64,000 nucleotides of DNA from an uncultured Oscillospiraceae bacterium (GCA_944385415.1 CALWXC010000005.1:1-64000), one strand, 5' to 3'; counted from the first letter of the stretch, positions 1 through 8,203 are shown. The notes: generated from the letters alone by a model not told the origin. A program made the numbers and translations.

Positions 1-94
1 TGTGTGCATTTTGCAACCTCCATTCGTTGTACTGACTTATACAGAGCTTAGTACTTCTTTTTCGGCAGGTAAAAAACTTTCAGTCTTATTAGCA

Positions 95-470
95 TCGGTT
101 TTTCGGAAGTCAGGACTTCGGTTTTTCGGAAGTCAAGACTTCGGTTTTTCGGAAATCAGGACTTCGGTTTTTCGGAAGTCAAGACTTCGGTTTTTCGGAA
201 ATCAAGACTTCGGTTTTTCGGAAATCAGGACTTCGGTTTTTCGGAAATCAGGACTTCGGTTTTTCGGAAATCAAGACTTCGGTTTTTCGGAAGTCAGGAC
301 TTCGGTTTTTCGGAAATCAGGACTTCGGTTTTTCGGAAGTCAGGACTTCGGTTTTTCGGAAGTCAAGACTTCGGTTTTTCGGAAATCAAGACTTCGGTTT
401 TTCGGAAGTCAGGATTTCGGTTTTTCGGAAGTCAAGACTTCGGTTTTTCGGAAGTTATGGTTTTGGTTTT
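95..470. repeat. 23-bp tandem repeat array with internal dyad (about 16 units)
   Basis: About sixteen head-to-tail copies of a 23-bp unit read as TTTTTCGGAARTCARGACTTCGG. Each unit contains GAAGTC-AG-GACTTC, a 6-bp inverted repeat around a 2-nt spacer; some units carry GAAATC and lose one pair. Units differ only by A/G exchanges. Because 23 is not a multiple of three, the + strand stays open in every frame, so the long + strand reading frame here is an artefact. On the - strand every frame meets a TGA within three units. The array begins where the RepA-like gene ends, so it may be an amplified part of that gene's hinge, an iteron set, or both. Confidence 0.95.
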
Positions 471-838
471 CTGGAAGCCTGCTCACCAGTAAAATTTTTG
501 ACATAAATCAAAGACGCCTTTCCCAGGCCCTGCCGTTTTCGCTCAATTAATCCAATTTCCTGTAGCTCTTTAAATAATTTGATAATTTTTTCTGATTTAC
601 AGCCGAGTATTTCTGAAACGCTTTCTAATGAAAACATAATATATACTCGATCCTGGGCGTCGTACCATCCGTTCTTTTTTGACAGACTCATTCGGTCAAG
701 CAGGATTCCATATAATAATTTTGCATCAGTGGATAGGCTGGAAAATCTGCTGTCGGTGAAAAGGATTTTTGGAACACGATAGAACGAGTATTGTTCGCTC
801 TGGACGCCATAGTAATACGGAAAAGAAGTTGTAGACAT
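455..838 (-). CDS. repA: RepA-type replication initiator, N-terminal domain only (truncated)
   Basis: The 127-aa product matches the N-terminal winged-helix part of RepA_N-family replication initiators found on Firmicutes integrative elements and plasmids: FYRVPKILF, then a block ending in TDAKLLYGILLDRMSLS, then a second helical block ending in GLIERKRQGLGK. Initiators of this family are usually more than twice as long, with a C-terminal host-specific domain. Here the frame stops at KPKP just as the DNA enters the 23-bp array, so the C-terminal part is missing. The start follows the stop of the upstream 71-aa gene directly. Family assignment is from recognised sequence pattern; whether the truncated protein works is unknown. 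Confidence 0.75.
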   Translation of the reverse strand: MSTTSFPYYYGVQSEQYSFYRVPKILFTDSRFSSLSTDAKLLYGILLDRMSLSKKNGWYDAQDRVYIMFSLESVSEILGCKSEKIIKLFKELQEIGLIERKRQGLGKASLIYVKNFTGEQASRKPKP

Positions 839-1054
839 TTAGCTGACCTCTACTTTGACGTTTTCCCGCGCCGTTTGAGATTTTCCTGTGTTCTCCGCTG
901 TGGTGATCTGAGCCAGGGTCTCCACTTCCTTCACGGCCTGCCGCAGGACGGCGCAGCCGTGGATCTGGCAGTTATGCGCGAAGCCGCAGCAGTCACAGTG
1001 GTGCCGATCCGGCGTCACCATGCGCTTGAGCTGCTTGGTCATTTCTATGGTCAT
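839..1054 (-). CDS. Small cysteine-rich accessory protein of the integrative element
   Basis: A 71-aa protein with a compact Cys/His cluster (HHCDCCGFAHNCQIHGC) followed by a charged helix, which suggests a small metal-binding fold. It has a good AGGAGG ribosome binding site before the ATG and sits between the methyltransferase and the RepA fragment with almost no spacing, so the three are probably co-transcribed. Similar short Cys-rich proteins are common in the accessory region of Clostridia conjugative elements, but I do not know a function. Confidence 0.6.
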   Translation of the reverse strand: MTIEMTKQLKRMVTPDRHHCDCCGFAHNCQIHGCAVLRQAVKEVETLAQITTAENTGKSQTARENVKVEVS

Positions 1055-1057
1055 TGG

Positions 1058-1744
1058 TCATCCTCCTGTTACAAACAAACTCTGCTGTGAGATATGTGCT
1101 TGAAAGCGCTGCTCCTGCAGGTCAAAATACGTCTTGTCAATCTCACATCCAACAAAATCCAGGCCGGCGTCATATGCTGCGATTCTGCTGGAACCGCTGC
1201 CCAAATGGGTGTCGATGATTTTGTATCCGGGTTTTGCATATTTGCTGAAAATCCACGCATACAGGGCAACCGGCTTTTGTGTCGGGTGTATTCTTTGTTC
1301 GTTTTTATGTTTGTTTCCCTGCTGTATGTGGCCATCCGCAATACTTTTTCCCTGCATCATTCCGTTCCACATATATCGGAACAACCGGACGCTGTCATGG
1401 CAGTTTGTGGCTGCAATCTCGCAATCTGAAAAACTGCTTCCTGGATTGCACTTGTCCCAAACAATTCTTCCGGGTGAAAATACTACATTGTAGTAATTAC
1501 ACCCCCACACGATGTATTTTTTGCTTATACGAACCAGTTCCGAAAAATAATCAAAATCGGGGACTTTCCACTCTGGAGAAAGGGGGTAATCTCTATGTAC
1601 TCCGATTTTGCTCACTTTGCTGCCATAGTACCCGCGTTTTTCCGGTCCTGTGAAATATGGCGGGTCAACCACTGCAAGGTCAAAGAAATTGTCGGGAATG
1701 TTTTTCATATATTCCATGCAATCGATACAGACGGCTTCATTCAT
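1058..1744 (-). CDS. Orphan DNA adenine methyltransferase (DPPY type)
   Basis: This 228-aa protein would transfer a methyl group from S-adenosylmethionine to DNA. Motif IV (DPPYFTGP, near residue 27) comes first. The SAM-binding motif comes near the C-terminus (DTHLGSGSSRIAA, with DFVGCEID after it). This is the beta-group order seen in small phage and integrative-element methyltransferases. HPTQKPVALYAW is the conserved motif before the SAM site. No restriction endonuclase lies next to it, so it is likely a solitary enzyme for self-protection or regulation. The ribosome binding site is weak. It is in line with the other minus-strand element genes. Confidence 0.88.
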   Translation of the reverse strand: MNEAVCIDCMEYMKNIPDNFFDLAVVDPPYFTGPEKRGYYGSKVSKIGVHRDYPLSPEWKVPDFDYFSELVRISKKYIVWGCNYYNVVFSPGRIVWDKCNPGSSFSDCEIAATNCHDSVRLFRYMWNGMMQGKSIADGHIQQGNKHKNEQRIHPTQKPVALYAWIFSKYAKPGYKIIDTHLGSGSSRIAAYDAGLDFVGCEIDKTYFDLQEQRFQAHISQQSLFVTGG

Positions 1745-1774
1745 ATGTATAGGGCAAATCTATGGGCATTCAGA

Positions 1775-2026
1775 TCACTCCTGTTTTAGCGTTTTCCCGC
1801 GCCGTTTGAGATTTTCCCGCACTCTCCGTTGTGCGATATCGGGGTCATACGCCATTCGCTGGTTGTGGTCAAGCGCTCCTGTTTCGCCTCGCTTTAACTC
1901 ACGGTAAACGGTTGCAAGTGTCAGACCAAGCGCGGCGGCGATGTCGGCCACGCGCTCATCGTTGAGATATCGTGTAGATATTTCTTGCCGTTCTTGATAG
2001 GTAACATATTTATACTGCATTGTCAC
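1775..2026 (-). CDS. Small HTH protein resembling the N-terminus of IS30-type transposases
   Basis: An 83-aa protein with a helix-turn-helix like that found at the N-terminus of IS30-family transposases: YQERQEISTRYLNDERVADIAAALGLTLATVYRELKRG. It then ends with a short basic tail; no DDE catalytic domain follows. It overlaps the end of the upstream gene by 4 bp, which suggests translational coupling and a real gene rather than a transposase relic. Stand-alone proteins of this kind are frequent in integrative elements and are probably DNA-binding regulators. Confidence 0.65.
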   Translation of the reverse strand: MTMQYKYVTYQERQEISTRYLNDERVADIAAALGLTLATVYRELKRGETGALDHNQRMAYDPDIAQRRVRENLKRRGKTLKQE

Positions 2027-2568
2027 ACCCCATTATCGGATTCGCTTGTATTGGGGAGTTCGTCTGAGCTGGACTGGTTTTGCAGTCTCAGCTTCATGCA
2101 CTCCATTATGGATTGTTCATGTATCCAGGAGAAGCAGCTTTCTTCATGCCATCTTGGATTGGACATCTGACAGTTGCCCTGGCAAAGAACCCGGCATTCG
2201 CAATCATCAGCCTTATGTTTACATACGATACTTGCCAATGCTTTCATATCCTGCATGGCAAGGGCGATTATATACTCTGCTACATTCGCCCAGGTTTCTG
2301 CGTACTCCAGCCGGGATAAAAGCTTCGTCTCTTTGGTGGCAAGTGTGGAATCAACAGCACGTTGCCCAGAATAACTTTTGGCAAGCGCCATAGCTCCACA
2401 CTTTTGGCAGACAATCAAATACAGCCGCTCTTCGCAATAGTAGGTCATCAATGATCCACCACATCCCTGGCACTGACCGGCCGCCAGGAAGCCTGCACCT
2501 TTCGGTACGTCATAGAGCGTGTGGCACAGCTTATCCAGATCGGTCGCTCCTTTTTCTTTTCGGCTCAT
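2023..2568 (-). CDS. Element-associated hypothetical protein with zinc-ribbon-like cysteine pairs
   Basis: A 181-aa protein of unknown role. Residues around 34-60 carry CQGCGG and CQKCG, two Cys knuckles consistent with a zinc ribbon, and a second Cys-rich stretch (CKHKADDCECRVLCQGNC) lies in the C-terminal half. A ribosome binding site (GGAGG) precedes the ATG, and the gene is 2 bp from its upstream neighbour, so it belongs to the same minus-strand operon. I do not recognise a named family. Confidence 0.6.
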   Translation of the reverse strand: MSRKEKGATDLDKLCHTLYDVPKGAGFLAAGQCQGCGGSLMTYYCEERLYLIVCQKCGAMALAKSYSGQRAVDSTLATKETKLLSRLEYAETWANVAEYIIALAMQDMKALASIVCKHKADDCECRVLCQGNCQMSNPRWHEESCFSWIHEQSIMECMKLRLQNQSSSDELPNTSESDNGV

Positions 2569-2570
2569 GG

Positions 2571-2999
2571 TTATCCTCCAGTTATCTTGATCGGTTCGAA
2601 TCCCTGCGCTTTGAGCAGAAGCTCAATTAATTTGTGACACTGCTCCGGCCCAGCTCCGAATACCAGCTGTTCCAGCCGGTCCTGATTTTCTTCTTGCTCA
2701 TACCGCTCCATAACATCGTAGCGTGGCTCCAGTGTTGCAGGGTCAAAATATCCGACACAGCTATGATTTGCAGTATGCATTCCTGCGCGTACTTCGATGC
2801 ACCCACTCATTCGGATATCGGGCCGGATGGTAATTGCAAGGTTTCCAAGGTTCATTACGAAGTAGCCTTCCAGATCAGTATCAGTATCGCGCATCAGGCC
2901 AGCGGCTGTCCCGAACTCTTGCCGGGCCAGTTCTTTTGCTGTTTTCATCGTCAACCGAAATCCACCAGGATATCTTGTGGAAAGATGGAGATTAGCCAT
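2571..2999 (-). CDS. Element-associated hypothetical protein, first gene of the minus-strand operon
   Basis: A 142-aa protein preceded by a strong AAAGGAGG ribosome binding site. It has no membrane segment and no motif I can assign. The C-terminal half is acidic and helical. It is the promoter-proximal gene of a tightly packed set (2999 down to 455) with gaps of a few bases or overlaps, so it probably shares the element's accessory function. Confidence 0.6.
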   Translation of the reverse strand: MANLHLSTRYPGGFRLTMKTAKELARQEFGTAAGLMRDTDTDLEGYFVMNLGNLAITIRPDIRMSGCIEVRAGMHTANHSCVGYFDPATLEPRYDVMERYEQEENQDRLEQLVFGAGPEQCHKLIELLLKAQGFEPIKITGG

Positions 3000-3027
3000 T
3001 AAATGTCGCCTCCTTTGCAGAAAAAAT

Positions 3028-3081
3028 AAATGCGATTGAGCAAGCCTTTGTCATTTGACATGGGGTTGTTCTTTCGCATTT
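3028..3081. promoter_or_regulatory. Inverted repeat upstream of the element operon
   Basis: AAATGCGA (3028-3035) and TCGCATTT (3074-3081) form an 8-bp inverted repeat around 38 nt, just upstream of the minus-strand operon and downstream of the tRNA promoter on the other side. It could be a protein-binding pair or part of a leader structure. I could not pick a convincing -35/-10 pair for the minus-strand operon. Confidence 0.35.
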
Positions 3082-3123
3082 AATATTACAATCTGCGTTG
3101 TGTAAAAATTTTTAAAAAAATAG

Positions 3124-3152
3124 TTGACATATTCGAAAAAACAAGGTATACT
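3124..3152 (+). promoter_or_regulatory. Sigma-A-type promoter of tRNA-Ala
   Basis: TTGACA (3124-3129) and TATACT (3147-3152) are separated by 17 nt and lie about 33 nt before the mature tRNA. This is a near-consensus vegetative promoter. Confidence 0.85.
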
Positions 3153-3184
3153 ATCAAAGCACTCAGGAGTGCACAGTAAAATAT

Positions 3185-3260
<76 letters not shown>

Positions 3261-3264
3261 GATG

Positions 3265-3327
3265 GACATTACATGAACACCTACTTTTTCAAAGGCGGCT
3301 TTGCCGTCAGGGTGTGGCTGTGATGTC
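3265..3327 (+). ncRNA. Hairpin-forming segment between tRNA-Ala and its terminator
   Basis: GACATTACA (3265-3273) pairs with TGTGATGTC (3319-3327), one pair being wobble. Inside it ACACC (3277-3281) pairs with GGTGT (3311-3315). The result is a stem-loop of about 63 nt that would be transcribed with the tRNA. No reading frame or known RNA family is recognised. It may be a stable processed spacer, a small RNA or a protein-binding site. Confidence 0.4.
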
Positions 3328-3334
3328 AAAACAG

Positions 3335-3377
3335 AACCCGAGGGTCAAGGCATTGTGCCTTGACCCTCGGGTTTTCT
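3335..3377 (+). terminator. Rho-independent terminator of the tRNA-Ala unit
   Basis: An 18-bp perfect stem (3335-3352 with 3356-3373) closed by a 3-nt loop and followed by a short T-run. Its unusual length makes it a strong terminator and possibly bidirectional. Confidence 0.9.
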
Positions 3378-3464
3378 GTATGTATACATGTTAATATGTG
3401 AATGATGGTCCGTACATATGGAATAGGGGTTGCACCCACTCAGATAAGATAGCGTCAGGTGTTG

Positions 3465-3684
3465 ATATCTGTACGCACTGAGCAGTGATGCTTTTGGAAC
3501 AAAACGGCGTGAGAGAAATGCTGAAAAACTGGAAGAAGCCCGTCTACTGATGAACCAATATGGCTATTTCCCGGTGGAGAATGATGTGATTTCCCAAGTC
3601 CACATGGAAAATGCCATTGGCGTACTGAACTCTTATCTGCGTAAACTGCCAAAGCGGCTATATGATGAATTTAGCAAGAAATAA
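3465..3684 (+). pseudogene. C-terminal fragment of an unrecognised gene
   Basis: From about 3465 an open frame without a start codon at its head runs to a TAA at 3682. It reads as a plausible protein tail (YALSSDAFGTKRRERNAEKL, later ending YDEFSKK). An in-frame TGA lies directly upstream and no RBS is seen, so this looks like the end of a gene whose front was lost, which suits the eroded element context. I do not recognise the parent family. Confidence 0.4.
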
Positions 3685-3907
3685 CAAAAAAGGTGGAACT
3701 AGAACATATTCTAAGCGGCACAGTTAGTATACTGAATCTCTCGTGAAACCATTCCGCCACAAGATATCGTCTCTTGACACAAATGATTACCGGCTTCCAT
3801 TCTCCACATTCCTCACAGAGCTCAGGCTCTTTGGAGAGATGAAAGTACCGGGAGCTGTATGCAGAGCAGGAGATCTTATTAAAGCAATCCAGACAGAATT
3901 CTGCCAT
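3671..3907 (-). CDS. Small zinc-finger-like protein of integrative elements
   Basis: A 78-aa protein starting MAEFCLDCFNKISCSAYSSR and continuing with LCEECGEWKPVI, so two CxxC pairs are spaced as in a small zinc-binding domain. A hydrophobic C-terminal stretch follows. This pattern (MAEFCLDCWN...LCEECGEYKPVV) is familiar to me from short proteins next to Clostridia mobile elements. An AGAGGTGAT ribosome binding site precedes the ATG. Function is unknown. An overlapping frame on the other strand is a shadow. Confidence 0.6.
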   Translation of the reverse strand: MAEFCLDCFNKISCSAYSSRYFHLSKEPELCEECGEWKPVIICVKRRYLVAEWFHERFSILTVPLRICSSSTFFVISC

Positions 3908-4020
3908 CTATCATCACCTCTGTTCCATGATATCAAGTATGCATTGCAGATGCAATGCATACTTTCAAAAAATGGTGATATAGACTAATTGCAATACAAA
4001 AGTATTGCGAGGAAAACTGT

Positions 4021-4218
4021 ATGGGCAGATTTCAAATACCGTCCACGCCGCCTACGATCAACAAAACCATTCGCTTTCCAAGCGACGTGGTGGAAGAAGT
4101 GGAAAAGGCAATTCAGGGGAAAAATTGTACGTTTTCTGCCTTTGTGATTGCCGCGGTCCGCACGGCTCTGGAGGATATCCAGAAAGCGGATACGTCGTGT
4201 CCGGACCGAAAGAAATAG
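4021..4218 (+). CDS. Ribbon-helix-helix-like small DNA-binding protein (YlcI/YnfO-like)
   Basis: A 65-aa protein with the pattern TINKTIRFPSDVVEEVEKAI...CTFSAFVIAAVRTALE: one beta-strand followed by two helices, as in ribbon-helix-helix regulators encoded by Firmicutes integrative elements. A GAGGA ribosome binding site precedes the ATG. A longer frame that overlaps it lacks this domain logic. It probably regulates element genes, but its operator is not known. Confidence 0.7.
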   Translation: MGRFQIPSTPPTINKTIRFPSDVVEEVEKAIQGKNCTFSAFVIAAVRTALEDIQKADTSCPDRKK

Positions 4219-4236
4219 TATTTTGATGTTCCAAAA

Positions 4237-4280
4237 GAGGGCCTATACGAACCAACCGGTTTGTATAGGCCCTCTTCTTC
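4237..4280. terminator. Terminator hairpin at the right edge of the element remnant
   Basis: GAGGGCCTATAC (4237-4248) pairs with GTATAGGCCCTC (4263-4274), with TTCTTCTC after it. It lies between the convergent small regulator and the beta-helix lipoprotein and can serve both. Confidence 0.8.
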
Positions 4281-5972
4281 TCATTTTATTGCGTCCTTCA
4301 TCATATGCCAGCTGATTTCCGGTGCTGCCAATGGCATTTCGCAGATCACAACGCCATCTTGGCTTTGGGCGATCACATTGTCATGGATATTCATGTTTAC
4401 CAAATCATGCTGGGAAATACGGAATATGGCCATGGTACTGCCCAGCAAAACATTGTCAGAAACCTCAAACTGCTTGGCAAACTGCACGCCATCGGTTCCC
4501 AGATCAATGGCTGCGGGCATTTCCGCGCAGGCATTGTTCAGGCCGTTCCCTGTGTCCAGAATGATATTATCCCGCAGAATCAGCGCGTCAAAAGCATTCT
4601 CAAAAGTGGGGTCGATAAAATATGTGCGCAGACCCTGGCCGCAATTCTCGATCAGGTTTCCTTCCACAAGATAGGTGCCCAGATTTACCGCCGGCAAGCC
4701 GGTATTCTCAAAGGTGCAGGCGTTGCCGCTGTGCCGCATATAGTTGTTCCGGATGGTAACGTGATTGGCTACGCAGTAAATACCGTCCCCGATCAGGCAG
4801 AGATTATTGGTCGGTTCTGCGGATTCACACTGAAACAGCGAATTTCCGCCCCATTCTATGGTGCAATTCTGAATGACGGCCCCTTTGGAACGGTCCAAAT
4901 TGCTGCTCAGCGCATTGCTCAAATAATATTTCAGTGACAGATTATCCAGCACATAGCCATCCGCATGATAGCCGTCCAGAAGGTTGCCGTATATGTCCCC
5001 GTGGGAACTGATCTGTATGGACATGATTTCAATATCGTTAAAACAGTCTGCGGGGTTTCCGGCATCACAGCGCAGATACAGGTCTCCCGTACGGCAATCC
5101 TGATAAAAGTCCATGGGATAACTGAAACCGGTGAGATCCACACGGCTGAGATAGGTCAGATCCTCGGTCAGCTGCTCCGCAACCGACCGGTATTCTCCCG
5201 CGCTTTTGATACTGATATTGGTGCAGGGATCTTCGGGTGCGCAAAGTCCGTTGACCGGGTCCATGGGCAGAACATCCACGGCCAGCCAGCCGTCGGGGGT
5301 GGGCCATTCCAGAACCCGCTTTGCATAGGTGGTATCATCAAGCACGATTCCGCCCACATCGCTCAGGGCCTGATGGTAGCGCCAGATCTTTTCTCCGTTT
5401 TCGCCCTCCTGCCACAGCTCCCAATACTCCGGCTGGGCAGAGTTTTCCTGCGCAATGGTGAGAACCGGTTTAGCGCCTTCTCCATAGGCGGAATAGGTCA
5501 CATTGCTGATCAGGCGAATACAGTTTTCAGTCAGACGGTATATGCCGCCCCGTTCAAAAAATACGGCGTCTCCTTCCTGTACATCGCCCCAGACAACGTG
5601 CTCCGGAGACTTCCACGCTGTTTCGGGGGAGAGACCGTCGTTGTCATCATTGCCGTTGGGGGATACATAATACGCGGTTCCGGTGTAGGTTTCACCGGGA
5701 ATAAAGGTATCACTTTTCACAATGGTTGTGGGTGAGTTCAATATGGCGTCCTTTCGCGCATCGGCCTCGGCGTAGTAAGGAGCAAGCGCTGCCTCGTCTT
5801 CCAGAAAATAAAATTCTGAATCGGGCAGAATTTCCTGGATGACCTCATAGGCTTCGGATGGTTCTGCCGCCGGCATTTGCTCGCTGTCCACTGCCGTCGG
5901 TGATTGGCTATCACAAGCAATCAGGGAAAGTACCATTGCAAGTGCAAGGAGCAGTCCCAATAACCGCTTCAT
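4281..5972 (-). CDS. Secreted lipoprotein with right-handed parallel beta-helix (pectate-lyase-like fold)
   Basis: The product is 563 aa when started at the ATG at 5972, which has an AGGAGGTGA site and begins a lipoprotein signal peptide (MKRLLGLLLALAMVLSLIAC; lipobox LIAC). A longer frame upstream has no such signal. After a short linker comes YYVSPNGNDDNDGLSPETAW, the opening typical of DUF1565/parallel beta-helix proteins, and then repeated coils rich in N/D turns (VTIRNNYMRHSG, YLVEGNLIENCG, FEVSDNVLLGS, MNIHDNVIAQS). Such folds bind or cleave polysaccharides, but no catalytic residues can be assigned. It faces outward on the membrane. It neighbours other beta-helix membrane proteins transcribed in the same direction and may belong to the same surface system. 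Confidence 0.82.
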   Translation of the reverse strand: MKRLLGLLLALAMVLSLIACDSQSPTAVDSEQMPAAEPSEAYEVIQEILPDSEFYFLEDEAALAPYYAEADARKDAILNSPTTIVKSDTFIPGETYTGTAYYVSPNGNDDNDGLSPETAWKSPEHVVWGDVQEGDAVFFERGGIYRLTENCIRLISNVTYSAYGEGAKPVLTIAQENSAQPEYWELWQEGENGEKIWRYHQALSDVGGIVLDDTTYAKRVLEWPTPDGWLAVDVLPMDPVNGLCAPEDPCTNISIKSAGEYRSVAEQLTEDLTYLSRVDLTGFSYPMDFYQDCRTGDLYLRCDAGNPADCFNDIEIMSIQISSHGDIYGNLLDGYHADGYVLDNLSLKYYLSNALSSNLDRSKGAVIQNCTIEWGGNSLFQCESAEPTNNLCLIGDGIYCVANHVTIRNNYMRHSGNACTFENTGLPAVNLGTYLVEGNLIENCGQGLRTYFIDPTFENAFDALILRDNIILDTGNGLNNACAEMPAAIDLGTDGVQFAKQFEVSDNVLLGSTMAIFRISQHDLVNMNIHDNVIAQSQDGVVICEMPLAAPEISWHMMKDAIK

Positions 5973-6050
5973 AGGTTCACCTCCTAAAAATATCAAGATA
6001 CTACCAATTACACCATAACCATATACTATTTTTGTGGATTGTGCCAAGTT

Positions 6051-7283
6051 TCAATCTTCAAAAATGGTTTCTTCGGTGTTGAGGTTCTGACCGCAGCGGT
6101 TATTGATATCCGTGCCGTTGCCGCGGAACACCGTACCGGGGAACTGAAGCATCATGTCTGTGGGAACGCTTTCCAGCAGCACCGCCGTGCCGTTATTCTC
6201 AAAGACGTTGTCGTTGTAGAGGGAGTGATTGGCGCTGTTGCCCTCGCTGTTGAAGTGGAAGCCGATTTTGTTGTCCCGGACGTCGCACTCGATGACGTTG
6301 ACCCAGGCCGAGCCATAGGCCAGCACCGCCGTATCCCAGCCGGAGAGGTTACAGCCCGTCAGCCGGGTATTGCCCGATGCCGACACGCCGATGCCGTCGC
6401 CGTCGCCGATAAAGTCCATATCATAGAAGAAGCAGATCCACCAGACGTTCTCCACCACCTGGACCGTGTCGGTGAAGGTGGTGCGCTGCACGCCGTCGGT
6501 ACAGCCGTAGAAGTTGTAGCCCTGGCGGTCCAGCCGCAGCTGGCCCGTGTAGGTCACCGGCGGCAGGTAGATATTGACGATGTCGGCCTCGCCCACCTCC
6601 GAGCGAATCTGCTCCAGCAGCGATTGCAGCTGCTCCGTGGTCTCCATGGGGTAGTCCTCGTAGTGGTAGTCGTGGACGGGAATGGGTTCCACGATGATGT
6701 CCTGGCGCAGGTGCATGGTGTCGCCGTTTTTCATGGTAATGGTCCACATCATCTGGGCATTGCCGCTGCCGGAGAAATCGATAAAACTCATGACCAGGGC
6801 CTCAGTATCATAGTCATTGGGGGCCGGTTCGCTGCAGGTGATCTGCAGATCGCCGGTGGGCTCCAGCATCTGGGCCGTGATGCCTTCCACCTCTTGGGAA
6901 AAGGCTTCTGTGGCGTCCGCGCCGGTGGTAGCGTCGTTGATAAAGAGCAGCGACGGGAACCGGTACTGCTCGCCGGGGGCGCTCTTCTGATACCGCTCCG
7001 GCTGGGGCGTGGCCCGGGCGCCGGAATAGGACAGCACCAGTTGGTAATTGCCGTAGGTGACAACGCCCTGGCCGTCATAGACCTCCGGCTGGTCGGCCAG
7101 GCGCCAGCCGATGACACCGGCGGCCACCACCACCAGCACCAGCAGGGCCAGCAGAATTTTCCGCCGCAGGGGAATGGCCTTCCGGGCGGGCTTGCGCTCC
7201 TCCACTTCCTTGGCGCAGTGGGGGCAGAAGGATGCGCCTTCCGGCAGGGGCGCGCCGCAGTGGGGGCAGGGATGTTCCGTCAT
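6051..7283 (-). CDS. Zinc-ribbon, single-TM protein with external beta-helix domain (paralogue 1)
   Basis: This 410-aa protein starts with a cytoplasmic zinc ribbon (CPHCGAPLPEGASFCPHC, residues about 6-24). A transmembrane helix follows (ILLALLVLVVVAAGVIGW, about 44-62). The large external region ends in short coils typical of a parallel beta-helix (TRLTGCNLSGWDTAVLAYG, VNVIECDVRDNKIGFHF). It overlaps the end of 7280-8203 by 4 bp (ATGA), so translation is coupled. It is a clear paralogue of 8812-10056: both have a ...MKNGDTM/L...L.Q segment, then a ...LPP..Y.G.L segment, then the helix repeats. The layout suggests a sensor or tether that links an intracellular metal-ribbon module to a surface domain. 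Function is unknown. Confidence 0.75.
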   Translation of the reverse strand: MTEHPCPHCGAPLPEGASFCPHCAKEVEERKPARKAIPLRRKILLALLVLVVVAAGVIGWRLADQPEVYDGQGVVTYGNYQLVLSYSGARATPQPERYQKSAPGEQYRFPSLLFINDATTGADATEAFSQEVEGITAQMLEPTGDLQITCSEPAPNDYDTEALVMSFIDFSGSGNAQMMWTITMKNGDTMHLRQDIIVEPIPVHDYHYEDYPMETTEQLQSLLEQIRSEVGEADIVNIYLPPVTYTGQLRLDRQGYNFYGCTDGVQRTTFTDTVQVVENVWWICFFYDMDFIGDGDGIGVSASGNTRLTGCNLSGWDTAVLAYGSAWVNVIECDVRDNKIGFHFNSEGNSANHSLYNDNVFENNGTAVLLESVPTDMMLQFPGTVFRGNGTDINNRCGQNLNTEETIFED

Positions 7284-8203
7284 GATGTCTCTCCTCCGTT
7301 TCCATTGGTGTCCAGCATGGTGTAGCCTACCAGCTCATTGTTGCCGTCCAGCAGCAGATAGCACATCCATCGGCCCTCGTTGGGCAGGTCCTGTTCCAGC
7401 CGCGCCAGCTCCCGGCACTGGTTCTCCCTGGCGGAACTGTTATAGACCCTCCAAAGGTGATAGAGCTGGGCGTCGCTTTGCTGCAGGGTGGACGCTTTTC
7501 CCGTGTTATAGCCCTTGAGATACCACATGGCCCCCGACGAAGGGATGTCCTCCGGGGCGATGTAGTTGGTAAACAGGCTTTCCCACTCCGACTCAAAAGC
7601 CGCCAGTTCCTTCTCGTAGAGCTTGGTAAAGTCGTAGTCGCACAGGGTCACGTCCAGCTGCCACTGGCCGTCACCCAGGTTTTTGGGCTGGCCTAGAAAA
7701 TAGCCCATCAGGTGCAGATTGGTGTCAAACAGCAGCAGGCAGTGGCGATTGGAGCCGTTGTTGCGGGCATTGAAGATGCTGTGATCTGTGCCGGCGCCGT
7801 TGGCGCCGCGGTTGGACACCAGGGCGGCCATGTGATACGTTTCCACCAGATAGTCGTCGATGTTGTCGCTGGTGATGGAGGTGCTGCTGAAATCCATGGC
7901 CGTCACCTCCGGGAACCACGCCTGCAGGACTTCGGCACTGACGATGCACTGACCGTTTTCATCTTCTTGCAGGATTACCGTTTCCGTGGGCCCCTTGGGC
8001 AGTCCCTTGGGCCGCAGGAAGCCCCACAGGACCAGGGCAACCGCCAGAACCAGCAGCGCCGCCAGCACCGGCAGCAGGGAGCGGCGGCGCAGACGGGCCG
8101 GGGCCTCCATGGATTGCCGCGGCTGTAAACTGCTGGCACAGTGGGGACAGAACGAGGCCTTTTCCGGCAGTTCCGCTCCGCAATGAGGACAGATGTGCTT
8201 CAT
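7280..8203 (-). CDS. Zinc-ribbon, single-TM protein with unassigned external domain (paralogue 2)
   Basis: A 307-aa protein with the same front end as its neighbours: zinc ribbon (CPHCGAELPEKASFCPHC), basic linker, TM helix (LLPVLAALLVLAVALVLWGF). The external part lacks beta-helix coils and I do not recognise it. Its tail reads WMCYLLLDGNNELVGYTML. It is the first gene of the operon 8203-6051 and is transcribed divergently from the HTH gene at 8344. The intergenic region holds the operator-like block shared with the kinase operon. Confidence 0.7.
   Translation of the reverse strand: MKHICPHCGAELPEKASFCPHCASSLQPRQSMEAPARLRRRSLLPVLAALLVLAVALVLWGFLRPKGLPKGPTETVILQEDENGQCIVSAEVLQAWFPEVTAMDFSSTSITSDNIDDYLVETYHMAALVSNRGANGAGTDHSIFNARNNGSNRHCLLLFDTNLHLMGYFLGQPKNLGDGQWQLDVTLCDYDFTKLYEKELAAFESEWESLFTNYIAPEDIPSSGAMWYLKGYNTGKASTLQQSDAQLYHLWRVYNSSARENQCRELARLEQDLPNEGRWMCYLLLDGNNELVGYTMLDTNGNGGETS

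Noticed and set aside
95..470. CRISPR array
   Set aside because: Units are head to tail with no unique spacers, and no cas genes are nearby.
2..550. A 182-aa + strand frame with regular SVFRKSGLRFFG-type repeats
   Set aside because: It is produced by a 23-bp array open in all three + frames. There is no RBS, and unit variation does not respect codons.
6039..7325. Long + strand frame (428 aa) opposite the zinc-ribbon gene
   Set aside because: Antisense shadow in high-GC DNA. The minus frame has zinc ribbon, TM helix, beta-helix coils and a coupled start.
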